From contig NZ_CP104562.2 in assembly GCF_025398155.2 (NCBI RefSeq), positions 4,712,001 to 4,776,000 on the forward strand: a stretch of 64,000 nucleotides of DNA. Reading direction: 5' to 3'. The DNA comes from Roseateles amylovorans (GTDB lineage Bacteria; Pseudomonadota; Gammaproteobacteria; Burkholderiales; Burkholderiaceae_C). Below the pieces are notes generated by a model. That model made no database searches. It was not told the DNA's origin and worked only from the letters and a program-made list of their open reading frames with translations. Within the stretch, counting starts at the first letter, position 1. Each line of letters begins with the position of its first letter. The translations under genes were made by a program, and so were the position numbers. Of this stretch, positions 31,870-39,370 are shown one piece after another.

Positions 31870-33366
31870 ATGCCGACTTCCGATCGCGCGCCTCGTCGCC
31901 ACCCCCTCCTCCTTCGCGTTCATGACCACGGCGGCGGCACCGCCCCACCGGTCGCCGGGGCCGCCGCCCCACGCCGCGCCACCGATCCACGCGCCATCGC
32001 CCGGCTGATCCTGCCGATCACACTATGTTTGGCGATGGCCGGCTGCGTGAACCTGGCCCCCGACTATGTGCGGCCCGACGCCGCCGTGCCGCATGCGGGC
32101 ACCGCCGCCGCCAGCGACAGCGCGGCCCTCGCCTGGCGGTCGATGTTCACCGACAGCCGGGTGCGCGACACCGTCGCCCTGGCGCTCGCCAACAACCGCG
32201 ACCTGCGGGTGGCCGCGCTGAATGTCGAACGTTCACGCGCCGCCTTCACCCAGACCGATGCCCAGCGCCTGCCCGCGGTCAATGCCGGCGCCAGCGCCAG
32301 CCGAAGCCGTGCGGGCCCATCCGTGTCGTTGCAGTTGGCGATGTCCAGCTTCGAGCTGGATGTCTTCAGCCGGGTGCGCAACCTGAGCGCTTCGGCCCAG
32401 GAAGCCCTTTGGGCCACCGACGAAACCCGACGCAGCGTGCAGATCAGCCTGGTGGCCGAAGTCACCAGCGCCTGGCTGACCTGGGCCGCTGACCTGCAAC
32501 GTCAGGCCCTGGCCCAGCAGACGCTGGCCAGCCAAGAGCGCAGCCTCGCACTCACCGAGCGTCGCCACGCGGCGGGGGCCATCTCCGGCTTGGCGCTGGC
32601 ACAGGCACAGACGGCGGTGGAATCCGCTCGAGCCGATGTCGCCACTTGGCCCGCCACCCTCGAGCAGGATCGGCACGCCTTGGAGCTGCTCACCGGTGCC
32701 GCCCTGCCCGCCGCGCTGGAACCTCGGGCGGAGGATGCGGAACGCGACCTCACCCTGCTGGTCGACCTGCCCAGCGGCGTGCCGTCCGCCGTGCTGCTGC
32801 GCCGGCCGGATGTGGTTGCCGCCGAGCATTCGCTGATCGCCAGCCATGCCGACATCGGCGCCGCGCGCGCCGCACGCTTTCCGACCATCAGCCTCACTGC
32901 CAGTGCCGGTCGCGGCAGCAGCGCCCTGTCCGATCTCTTCAAGAGCGGCAGCGGCAGCTGGAGCTACGGCCCGTCGATCTCGATGCCGGTGTTCGATGGC
33001 GGCGCCAGCCGCGCCGCGGTGCGACAGGCCGAGGTCAGCCGCGAGATCGCGCTGGCCACCTACGACAAGACGGTGCAGACCGCCTTCCGCGAAGTGGCGG
33101 ATGCGCTGTCGGTCCGCGCCACGCTGGATGAACGCCTGGCCTCGCAGCGCAACCTGCTGGCCGCCACCGAGCGCCAGCTGCGGCTGGCCGAGGCGCAGTA
33201 CCGCGCCGGCGGCAGCACCCAACTCGACGTCCTGGACGCGCAGCGCTCGCTCTACAGCGCGCAGCAATCGCTGATCACGCTGCGCCTGTCCGAACAGCTC
33301 AACCGCATCACCCTCTACAAGGTGATGGGCGGCGGCTGGAACGACGACAACAACACATCAAGCTGA
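31870..33366 (+). CDS. Outer-membrane efflux factor (NodT/OprM family lipoprotein)
   Basis: 498 residues. The lipobox LCLAMAGC places the acylated Cys near residue 59, so the N-terminal region of about 45 residues before the hydrophobic core is unusually long; no nearer in-frame start exists. Two outer-membrane efflux repeats follow (residues 75-280 and 290-490), with VSLVAEVTSAWL and the conserved RRPDVVAAEHSLIASHADIGAARAARFPTISLTAS region (landmarks RRPDVVAAEH, ARFPTISLTA) and GPSISMPVFDGG near the second half. The protein forms the trimeric TolC-like tunnel. It is followed by macA (11 bp) and macB, so it is the outer-membrane partner of a MacAB-type exporter. Confidence 0.9.
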   Translation: MPTSDRAPRRHPLLLRVHDHGGGTAPPVAGAAAPRRATDPRAIARLILPITLCLAMAGCVNLAPDYVRPDAAVPHAGTAAASDSAALAWRSMFTDSRVRDTVALALANNRDLRVAALNVERSRAAFTQTDAQRLPAVNAGASASRSRAGPSVSLQLAMSSFELDVFSRVRNLSASAQEALWATDETRRSVQISLVAEVTSAWLTWAADLQRQALAQQTLASQERSLALTERRHAAGAISGLALAQAQTAVESARADVATWPATLEQDRHALELLTGAALPAALEPRAEDAERDLTLLVDLPSGVPSAVLLRRPDVVAAEHSLIASHADIGAARAARFPTISLTASAGRGSSALSDLFKSGSGSWSYGPSISMPVFDGGASRAAVRQAEVSREIALATYDKTVQTAFREVADALSVRATLDERLASQRNLLAATERQLRLAEAQYRAGGSTQLDVLDAQRSLYSAQQSLITLRLSEQLNRITLYKVMGGGWNDDNNTSS

Positions 33367-33377
33367 GGATTTTCGGA

Positions 33378-34589
33378 ATGAAGAACTGGTTGAAGCCGGG
33401 GCGGCTGGTGCTGCTCGCGGTGATCCTGGCGATCGTCGCGCTGATCGTGAAGTCGGTGTGGTTCAGCCCGCCGCCGCCGCCGCAGGTCACCACGGCGGCC
33501 GTGGAGCGTGGCGACATCGAGGAGTCGGTCCTGGCCACCGGCACCATCAATGCCTTCAAGCTGGTCAGCGTGGGCGCACGGGCCACCGGTGAAGTGAAGC
33601 GGCTGCATGTCGCGCTGGGCGAGAAGGTCAAGGAAGGCCAGTTGATCGCGGAGATCGATGCCCTCACCCAGCAGAACGCCCTGCGCGATGCGCAAGCCTC
33701 CCTGCGCAGCGCCGAAGCGCTGCTCGGCTCGCGCAAGGCCACCCTCGCGCAGGCCGAACTCGCGCTGAAGCGCCAGCGTGAACTGCGCGCGGCGGACGCC
33801 GGTGCACAAGCGGACCTGGAAACCGCCGAAGCCTCGCTGGGCACCGCGCGCGCGGAGGTCGACTCCCAGCAGGCGATGGTGGCGCAGGCCCGCATCAATG
33901 TGGACACCGCGCAGTTGAACCTCGGCTATGCCCGGGTGCTCGCGCCGATGGACGGCACGGTGGTGGCCATCGTCACCGAGCAGGGCCAGACGGTGAATGC
34001 CACCCAGTCGGCACCCACCATCATCAAGCTGGCGCGGCTCAGCACGATGACCATCAAGGCCAAGATCTCCGAAGCCGATGTGCCGCGCGTCAAACCCGGC
34101 ATGCCGGTCTACTTCTCGCTGCTGGGCAATCCGGATCGCCGCATCCAGGCCTCGCTGCGGGCGATCGAACCGGGCGACACCACCTTGGCCGATGCCAGCA
34201 GCACGTCGACCACCAGCTCCAGCTCATCCAGCACCTCCACCAGCGCCATCTACTACAACGGCATCTTCGACGTGCCCAATGACGACGGCACCCTGCGCAT
34301 CAACATGACGGCCCAGACCACCATCGTGCTGGCGCGAGCCAAGGGCGTGCTGACCGTGCCAGCGACGGCGCTGGGCAAGCGCGACGCGAAGACCGGTCAG
34401 TACACGGTGCGGGTACAGGGCGCGGAGGGGCGGATCGAAGAGCGCCAGGTGCGCATCGGCCTGAACAACCGGGTGCGGGCCGAGGTGCAGGACGGACTGC
34501 GTGACGGCGAACGGGTCGTCACCAGCGAAGCCATCGCCGGCGGGGCGGGCCAGGACAAGGGCGGCCGTCGCGGCCCGCCGCCGGTCTGA
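33378..34589 (+). CDS. macA: MacA-like periplasmic adaptor
   Basis: 403 residues. One N-terminal transmembrane anchor (LVLLAVILAIVALIVKSVW), then the lipoyl half (GARATGEVKRLHVALGEKVKEGQLIAEID, landmark EVKRLHVALGEKVK), a long alpha-hairpin rich in Gln, Ala and Leu (residues 95-175), the second lipoyl half (VLAPMDGTVVAIVTEQGQTV), beta-barrel and membrane-proximal domains. A Ser/Thr stretch of about 16 residues (ADASSTSTTSSSSSSTSTS) interrupts the beta-barrel region at about residue 275, longer than in E. coli MacA. It bridges the MacB transporter and the outer-membrane factor. Co-transcribed; macB starts one base after its stop. Confidence 0.9.
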   Translation: MKNWLKPGRLVLLAVILAIVALIVKSVWFSPPPPPQVTTAAVERGDIEESVLATGTINAFKLVSVGARATGEVKRLHVALGEKVKEGQLIAEIDALTQQNALRDAQASLRSAEALLGSRKATLAQAELALKRQRELRAADAGAQADLETAEASLGTARAEVDSQQAMVAQARINVDTAQLNLGYARVLAPMDGTVVAIVTEQGQTVNATQSAPTIIKLARLSTMTIKAKISEADVPRVKPGMPVYFSLLGNPDRRIQASLRAIEPGDTTLADASSTSTTSSSSSSTSTSAIYYNGIFDVPNDDGTLRINMTAQTTIVLARAKGVLTVPATALGKRDAKTGQYTVRVQGAEGRIEERQVRIGLNNRVRAEVQDGLRDGERVVTSEAIAGGAGQDKGGRRGPPPV

Positions 34590-34590
34590 C

Positions 34591-36546
34591 ATGGCAGCGC
34601 TGCTTGAACTGCGCGGCCTGGTCCGCGAATTCCCGGCGGGCGACGGCGTGGTCGCCGTGCTGCGCGATGTCGACCTCACCATCGAGGCCGGCGAGATGGT
34701 CGCCATCATCGGTCCGTCGGGCTCCGGCAAGTCGACGCTGATGAACATCCTCGGCTGCCTGGATCGGCCCACCCGCGGCAGCTACCGGGTGGCCGGCCAG
34801 GAAACCGGCGCGATGACGCCCGATGAACTGGCACGGCTGCGTCGTGAGCACTTCGGCTTCATCTTCCAGCGCTACCAGTTGCTGGGCGACCTGACCGCGT
34901 TGGGCAATGTGGAGATTCCCGCCATCTACGCCGGCGTGCAGGGCGAGCATCGACATGAGCGATCCACGCAACTGCTGGCCCGACTCGGCCTGGCCGAACG
35001 GCTGACACATCGCCCCGGGCAACTGTCGGGCGGCCAGCAGCAGCGGGTCTCGATCGCGCGGGCGCTGATGAACGGCGGCGATGTGATCCTGGCCGACGAG
35101 CCCACCGGCGCACTGGACCAGGCCAGCGGCCGCGAGGTGATGAAGATCCTCGAGGAGCTGCATGCGGACGGGCACACCATCATCCTGGTGACCCACGACG
35201 CGCAGGTGGCCGCCCATGCCCAACGCGTGATCGAGATCAGCGATGGCTGCATCGTCGCCGACCGGCGCAAACCGGATGCGGCACCGCTGGCGGTGAAGCC
35301 GGCCGCGCCTGCAGCGCCCGGCGGCGCCGCCTGGCGCGCGGTACTGGGCCGCGTGGCCGAGGCTACCCGCATGGCGCTGCGCGCGATGACGGCGCACCGG
35401 CTGCGCACGCTGCTGACCATGCTGGGCATCATCATCGGCATCGCGTCGGTGGTGTCGGTGGTCGGGCTGGGCGAAGGCACGCGGCGCAAGGTGCTGGCCG
35501 ACATCAGTTCCATGGGCACGAACACCATCGACGTCATGCCCGGCACCGGTTTCGGCGACCGCCGCGCCGGGGCGATCCGCACCCTGCGCGCGGGCGATGC
35601 AACGGCGCTGTCGCAGCTGGAATATGTCGACAGCGTCACGCCGTCGGTCGGCGTCAGTGCGGGGCTGCGCTACCGCAACATCGATGTCAGCGCGACCATC
35701 ACCGGCGTGGGCGAGCAGTTCTTCCGGGTGCGCGGCTACGAGTTCGCTATCGGCCAGCCGTTCGATGCGGAGGCCGAGCGCCTGCAGGAGCAGGTGGCCG
35801 TCATCGACGACAACGCCCGCAAGACCTTGTTCCCCGACGGCGGCCAGCCGCTGGGCGAGGTGATCTTGCTGGGCGCCGTGCCGGTGCGGATCGTGGGCGT
35901 GACCGCCAAGAAGGCCAGTGCCTTCGGCAACGACGACGCGATCAACATCTGGCTGCCCTACACCACCGCGATGAGTCGCCTCACCGGCCAGGACTACCTG
36001 CGCGGCATCACGGTGCGGGTCAGCGATGCGGTGCCCAATGCGGCCGCCGAGCAAGGCATCAAGACGCTGCTGACCCAGCGCCACGGCACCACCGACTTCT
36101 TCCTGATGAACACCGACAGCATCCGCAAGACGGTGGAGCAGACCACGGCCACGATCACGGCGCTGATTTCGTCGATCGCGCTGATCTCGCTGCTGGTGGG
36201 CGGCATCGGGGTGATGAACATCATGCTGGTGTCCGTCACCGAGCGCACCGGCGAGATCGGCGTGCGCATGGCGGTGGGGGCGCGGCAAAGCGACATCCTG
36301 CGGCAGTTCCTGATCGAGGCGGTACTGGTCTGCCTGATCGGAGGCGGACTGGGCGTGGCGCTGGCGGTGGGCGGCAGCTTCCTGTTCGACCACTTCGCCG
36401 GGGCGGCGGGATTCAGCATGGTGATCTCCACCACGGCGATCCTGGGCGCGTTCGGCGTCTCCAGCCTGATCGGCGTCATCTTCGGCTTCCTGCCCGCGCG
36501 CAACGCCGCGCGATTGGATCCGGTGGAGGCGTTGGCACGGCCTTGA
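34591..36546 (+). CDS. macB: MacB-like ABC exporter (ATPase-permease fusion)
   Basis: 651 residues, the usual MacB size, from the ATG at 34591. The ATPase domain occupies residues 1-230 with Walker A GPSGSGKST, signature LSGGQQQRVSIA and Walker B VILADEPTGALD. A Pro/Ala linker leads to the first transmembrane helix (LLTMLGIIIGIASVVSVVGL), a periplasmic domain of about 220 residues, and three C-terminal helices with VGGIGVMNIMLVSVTERTGE and IGVRMAVGARQSDILRQFL. With MacA and the upstream outer-membrane factor it expels macrolides, peptides or lipid-like molecules using ATP from the periplasm side. The operon order (outer-membrane factor first) is common in this group. Confidence 0.92.
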   Translation: MAALLELRGLVREFPAGDGVVAVLRDVDLTIEAGEMVAIIGPSGSGKSTLMNILGCLDRPTRGSYRVAGQETGAMTPDELARLRREHFGFIFQRYQLLGDLTALGNVEIPAIYAGVQGEHRHERSTQLLARLGLAERLTHRPGQLSGGQQQRVSIARALMNGGDVILADEPTGALDQASGREVMKILEELHADGHTIILVTHDAQVAAHAQRVIEISDGCIVADRRKPDAAPLAVKPAAPAAPGGAAWRAVLGRVAEATRMALRAMTAHRLRTLLTMLGIIIGIASVVSVVGLGEGTRRKVLADISSMGTNTIDVMPGTGFGDRRAGAIRTLRAGDATALSQLEYVDSVTPSVGVSAGLRYRNIDVSATITGVGEQFFRVRGYEFAIGQPFDAEAERLQEQVAVIDDNARKTLFPDGGQPLGEVILLGAVPVRIVGVTAKKASAFGNDDAINIWLPYTTAMSRLTGQDYLRGITVRVSDAVPNAAAEQGIKTLLTQRHGTTDFFLMNTDSIRKTVEQTTATITALISSIALISLLVGGIGVMNIMLVSVTERTGEIGVRMAVGARQSDILRQFLIEAVLVCLIGGGLGVALAVGGSFLFDHFAGAAGFSMVISTTAILGAFGVSSLIGVIFGFLPARNAARLDPVEALARP

Positions 36547-36563
36547 AGGGTGGAAGGGCTGGG

Positions 36564-36598
36564 GCCGGCCTGGCACCGGGATGGTGCAGCAAGCCGGC
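36564..36598 (+). terminator. Possible terminator after macB
   Basis: An outer GCCGGC pair (36564 and 36593) encloses an inner GCACC-N5-GGTGC hairpin. It starts 17 bp after the macB stop. There is no T tract, so termination strength is doubtful. Confidence 0.4.
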
Positions 36599-36651
36599 GC
36601 GCCCTGCGTGACTTCACATCCGCCTCACAGCGTTGGCGGACAGTCCTGCGG

Positions 36652-36981
36652 ATGAGAACCTTCCAAACTGTAGGGCTGATCCTCGTCGCGCTCGCGTTCC
36701 TTCCGCTCTGGTGGATGCTCTCCGGCGTCGAACCTCACGCCCTGGAGGGCGCTCCCGGAGCGGGGATCTACTTCCTGTTTTTCTCGCTCCCGTTGCTAGG
36801 GTTGGCGGCGGTCATGTTGATCCCGTCCTCGCTGGTCCTGGTCTCCCGCCGATGCAGGAGCGTCTATGGCTACAGAGGCCCGTGGCTCTTGCTGTGGGCG
36901 ATCAGCTCCCTATACAGCGGGCTCTTTATGGGCGTCATGGGCATGGTGCTTCTGGACCAGCTCCAGAGAACCCTGAACTGA
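36652..36981 (+). CDS. Small hypothetical inner-membrane protein
   Basis: 109 residues from the ATG at 36652; a weak GGACAG-type site precedes it and a start 102 bases upstream is less likely because it adds Arg-rich sequence. Three hydrophobic segments are predicted (residues 4-24, 37-60, 75-100), the second rich in Leu/Phe/Ser (IYFLFFSLPLLGLAAVMLI) and the third containing LLLWAISSLYSGLFMGVMGM. A short cytoplasmic Arg/Cys loop lies between the second and third. I do not recognise the family. It lies after the macAB operon but with its own start, and could belong to the same transcript. Confidence 0.55.
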   Translation: MRTFQTVGLILVALAFLPLWWMLSGVEPHALEGAPGAGIYFLFFSLPLLGLAAVMLIPSSLVLVSRRCRSVYGYRGPWLLLWAISSLYSGLFMGVMGMVLLDQLQRTLN

Positions 36982-37026
36982 CGCGAATTCCCAGGGGGTG
37001 GTGCTCCGGCTCATCCGCGCCGGATG

Positions 37027-37391
37027 CATTTCACGCCACGGCGCTGTAGCTTCGTCGCCTCCCGCTGGAAGCTGGCCCACTCGATGACGACACTGCATTC
37101 ACCGACAACGCCAACGCCTTCAGGAGCCCACCATGACCACCGCCCGCCAACTCGCTCTGCCCTCTGCCACCAGCATCACCGTCAAGGCGGTGATCTTCGG
37201 CGCACTGGCGTCGCTGGCGGTCGGATTCGGCATCGCCCACGCTCAAGGCCAGCGCGAACTGCGCGCCTCGATCGTCACGCTGGATCCGGTGGTCATCACC
37301 GTCAAGCGCGCTCAGCTGCCGACGGTCTACATCAGCGGCCGTCGGGATGCGTCGGCGGAAGATCGGCAAGTGGCTTCGGCTGACTGAGCGC
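37027..37391. repeat. 365-bp direct repeat, copy A
   Basis: This block repeats at 38347-38711, offset exactly 1320 bp. Identity is near complete from about 37081 to 37387 and weaker over the first 50 bases. It carries the upstream region, ribosome-binding site and whole coding sequence of the 84-residue protein. The methyltransferase gene lies between the copies, so homologous recombination could delete it. Confidence 0.9.
37133..37387 (+). CDS. Duplicated small signal-anchor protein, copy A
   Basis: 84 residues with CAGGAG before the ATG. Residues 14-37 are hydrophobic (ITVKAVIFGALASLAVGFG) and end in AHAQ, which could be a signal-peptidase site or a membrane anchor. The mature part begins GQRELRASIVTLDPVVITV and includes KRAQLPTVYISGRRDA. 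No catalytic residues or known domain. Copy B at 38453 differs by two residues (Gln6 to His, and Ser68 to Thr here). A strong terminator follows at 37452. Small proteins of this pattern are found in other Burkholderiales, but I know of no function. Confidence 0.75.
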   Translation: MTTARQLALPSATSITVKAVIFGALASLAVGFGIAHAQGQRELRASIVTLDPVVITVKRAQLPTVYISGRRDASAEDRQVASAD

Positions 37392-37451
37392 CATCCCCTC
37401 GCGAACTGTCGATTCAGCCAGTCCAGACGCGAGCCCGGCTCGCCGCTCCCC

Positions 37452-37481
37452 AAACGCCTGACCTTCGTCAGGCGTTTTTTC
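37452..37481 (+). terminator. Strong intrinsic terminator after small-protein copy A
   Basis: AAACGCCTGAC-CTTC-GTCAGGCGTTT is an 11-bp perfect stem with a run of six T. Copy B has no counterpart, so the duplication ended upstream of it or it was lost. Confidence 0.9.
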
Positions 37482-37515
37482 ATGGTCAGGCGATGAAGAA
37501 TCGCGGCCCTGACGC

Positions 37516-38235
37516 TCAGCCGGGTCTGACTGCAAACCACCGGCGACGTTCGTCCAGGGCCTCCATCCGCTGAAAGCCGTTCGCCAGCAGCAGGGCTTTG
37601 ACCGCTGATTCGTCGAGCGGTGTTGCCCAGAATGCGTGCGTCCAGGACTCGCTGTCCATCGTGTAACGAAGCACCATGTGGACACGGTCTTCACCGTCGA
37701 CGGTGGTTCTGGACACCTCGGTCAACGCCAACTTCAGGCTGGCCGTCTGCCCGACCGTGCCCACCTCTGCCGTCCGCAGCCAGGCCGCATCGTGGCAATT
37801 CACGATGAGGTGGCCGTCGGGGGCCACATGGCGTCTGGCGGCTGCCAGGAAAGCGCCTCGAACGGTGGGATCGGCGTGATTGATCAACCCGCTGGGCAGA
37901 AGCACCACATCGAAGCGCTCTGGCAGCGTGAGCCCTTCGATGTCCGCATGAATGCGCCGGACCCGATCCGACACATGCGCCAGCATCTCGGCGGAGTTGT
38001 CCACGCCGGTGACCTGACAGCCAAACTCGAGCAGCCGGTGCGTGAGCAGTCCCGTGCCGCAGCCGAGCTCCAGCACGGCGGCACCTGACGGCAGATGCGG
38101 CCGGATCTCCTCGAGCTCGCCGGCATACCGCGACCGGCGGTAGACCTCGACAGAGCATCCATCTTTGGTTTGCGCGCCTGGACCGGATCCTTCGAACACC
38201 CACGCCGCCACGGGCGTCTCCTGCCTGCTCTGCAT
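37516..38235 (-). CDS. Class I SAM-dependent methyltransferase
   Basis: 239 residues from the ATG at 38235, preceded by GGGAGGAG; longer upstream frames are ruled out by this strong site. Motif I is VLELGCGTGLLTHRLL (about residues 55-70), motif II is VTGVDNSAEML, post-I acidic DIEGLTL follows, and motif IV is RFDVVLLPSGLINH. The C-terminal half (TVDGEDRVHMVLRYTMDS) resembles the methyltransferase type 11/25 group that includes dTDP-hydroxysugar and small-molecule enzymes. It lies between the two direct repeats, in opposite orientation to the repeated gene. Substrate unknown. The duplication may have trapped this gene in a unit that could excise. Confidence 0.8.
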   Translation of the reverse strand: MQSRQETPVAAWVFEGSGPGAQTKDGCSVEVYRRSRYAGELEEIRPHLPSGAAVLELGCGTGLLTHRLLEFGCQVTGVDNSAEMLAHVSDRVRRIHADIEGLTLPERFDVVLLPSGLINHADPTVRGAFLAAARRHVAPDGHLIVNCHDAAWLRTAEVGTVGQTASLKLALTEVSRTTVDGEDRVHMVLRYTMDSESWTHAFWATPLDESAVKALLLANGFQRMEALDERRRWFAVRPG

Positions 38236-38346
38236 CGCTCCTCCCCCGTCATGTCCAGGCCAAGCGTAGCAGCGGCATGGGTCGCGCCGTCGCCTGACGC
38301 GTGGGGAAACGTCAGGTCGGTCGCATCCGTCTGTCCGCCGCCATGG

Positions 38347-38711
38347 CATTCCACGCCACCGCGCTGCAGCTTCATCGCCTTCCCCTGGAGACCCGGCCAC
38401 TCGATGACGACACTGCATTCATCGACAACGCCAACGCCTTCAGGAGCCCACCATGACCACCGCCCGCCACCTCGCACTGCCCTCTGCCACCAGCATCACC
38501 GTCAAGGCGGTGATCTTCGGCGCACTGGCGTCGCTGGCGGTCGGATTCGGCATCGCCCACGCTCAAGGCCAGCGCGAACTGCGCGCCTCGATCGTCACGC
38601 TGGATCCGGTGGTCATCACCGTCAAGCGCGCTCAGTTGCCGACGGTCTACATCACCGGCCGTCGCGATGCGTCGGCGGAAGATCGGCAAGTGGCTTCGGC
38701 TGACTGAGCAT
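38347..38711. repeat. 365-bp direct repeat, copy B
   Basis: Second copy of the block at 37027-37391; the coding part is identical apart from a few bases. Both copies keep the same upstream stretch with TCGATGACGACACTGCATTC, so the promoter was probably duplicated with the gene. Confidence 0.9.
38453..38707 (+). CDS. Duplicated small signal-anchor protein, copy B
   Basis: 84 residues, 82 identical to copy A at 37133. CAGGAG precedes the ATG. Same hydrophobic segment and GQRELRAS mature start. His6 and Thr68 are the only residue changes, both conservative in a small protein. The flanking DNA diverges immediately after the stop codon (ACTGAGC), marking the duplication edge. Both copies retain intact reading frames, so selection against loss is possible; the duplication may simply be recent. 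Confidence 0.75.
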   Translation: MTTARHLALPSATSITVKAVIFGALASLAVGFGIAHAQGQRELRASIVTLDPVVITVKRAQLPTVYITGRRDASAEDRQVASAD

Positions 38712-38829
38712 CGACCTCGACCACGCGCCACGAGACTGCCTGCGCCGCACGCGGCAGATCGCCTCAGAAGCGAAGGTCAGCCGCCACGGCGCGCAGCGTC
38801 GCCGGCGCCACGCCGCCTGATCACAGCGC

Positions 38830-39180
38830 TTAAGCCGCAGACGACGGCTTCTCGGCGGGCAACTTGTCATCGCCCCCCTCGTCCGGATTGACCATAGGCC
38901 CGGCCGCCACACCGCCGACAGCGCCCGCCACGCCGCCTACCGTGCCGCCAACGACCACGCCCACCGGCCCGGCGATGGCACCGCCCAGGGCAGCGCCTGC
39001 TGCGACACCCACGATCACCCCGCCACCGGCCAGCACCGAGTTGCGTTCGCGCTCGGCCTCTTCGGGTTTCAGGGGATATTGCGCCCCTGGCGAGGGATCC
39101 TGTGAGGGCACCCCGTGACCGGGGCGGGCCTGTTCGGCCAGGTCTTTGTCGGTGGGCGCGGATGGCGTGGAGGCATTCAT
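38830..39180 (-). CDS. Glycine-zipper small membrane protein
   Basis: 116 residues from the ATG at 39180 (AGGAG upstream). Residues 1-45 are polar (TDKDLAEQARPGHGVPSQD). Residues 50-95 are an extended hydrophobic segment with Gly at three- to four-residue spacing: LAGGGVIVGVAAGAALGGAI, then PVGVVVGGTVGGVAGAVGGV, the glycine-zipper pattern of membrane-inserting or envelope-associated proteins. The tail is acidic (NPDEGGDDKLPAEK). No signal peptide. Family members often occur near stress or envelope genes; no function is assigned. Confidence 0.7.
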   Translation of the reverse strand: MNASTPSAPTDKDLAEQARPGHGVPSQDPSPGAQYPLKPEEAERERNSVLAGGGVIVGVAAGAALGGAIAGPVGVVVGGTVGGVAGAVGGVAAGPMVNPDEGGDDKLPAEKPSSAA

Positions 39181-39370
39181 GGGAACTCCTGAGAGATCGA
39201 CGGCGCCATCGCCCTTGCTCAGGCCTGGCGGCATCGCCTCCAGGTGGGGGCAATCCCGGATCCCGCCATCAGTTGGCATCCCATGATGGACGCAATCGGA
39301 CGCCGCTTCCGCTCAGTGCACGCCCTCCGATGCCGGGCATCGGATCCGCCGAGGCCTGCCCAGCCCGCCA

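Noticed and set aside
31653..31925. Small plus-strand frame across the 9-bp repeat array
   Set aside because: Its first 20 residues are just the repeat (DATDAMDAM) and the remainder has no domain or ribosome-binding site.
34519..36576. Long minus-strand frame opposite macB
   Set aside because: No domain, and macB on the plus strand is complete and motif-rich.
37027..38711. Composite transposon with the 365-bp repeats as ends
   Set aside because: The repeats contain an ordinary small gene rather than a transposase, and have no terminal inverted repeats.
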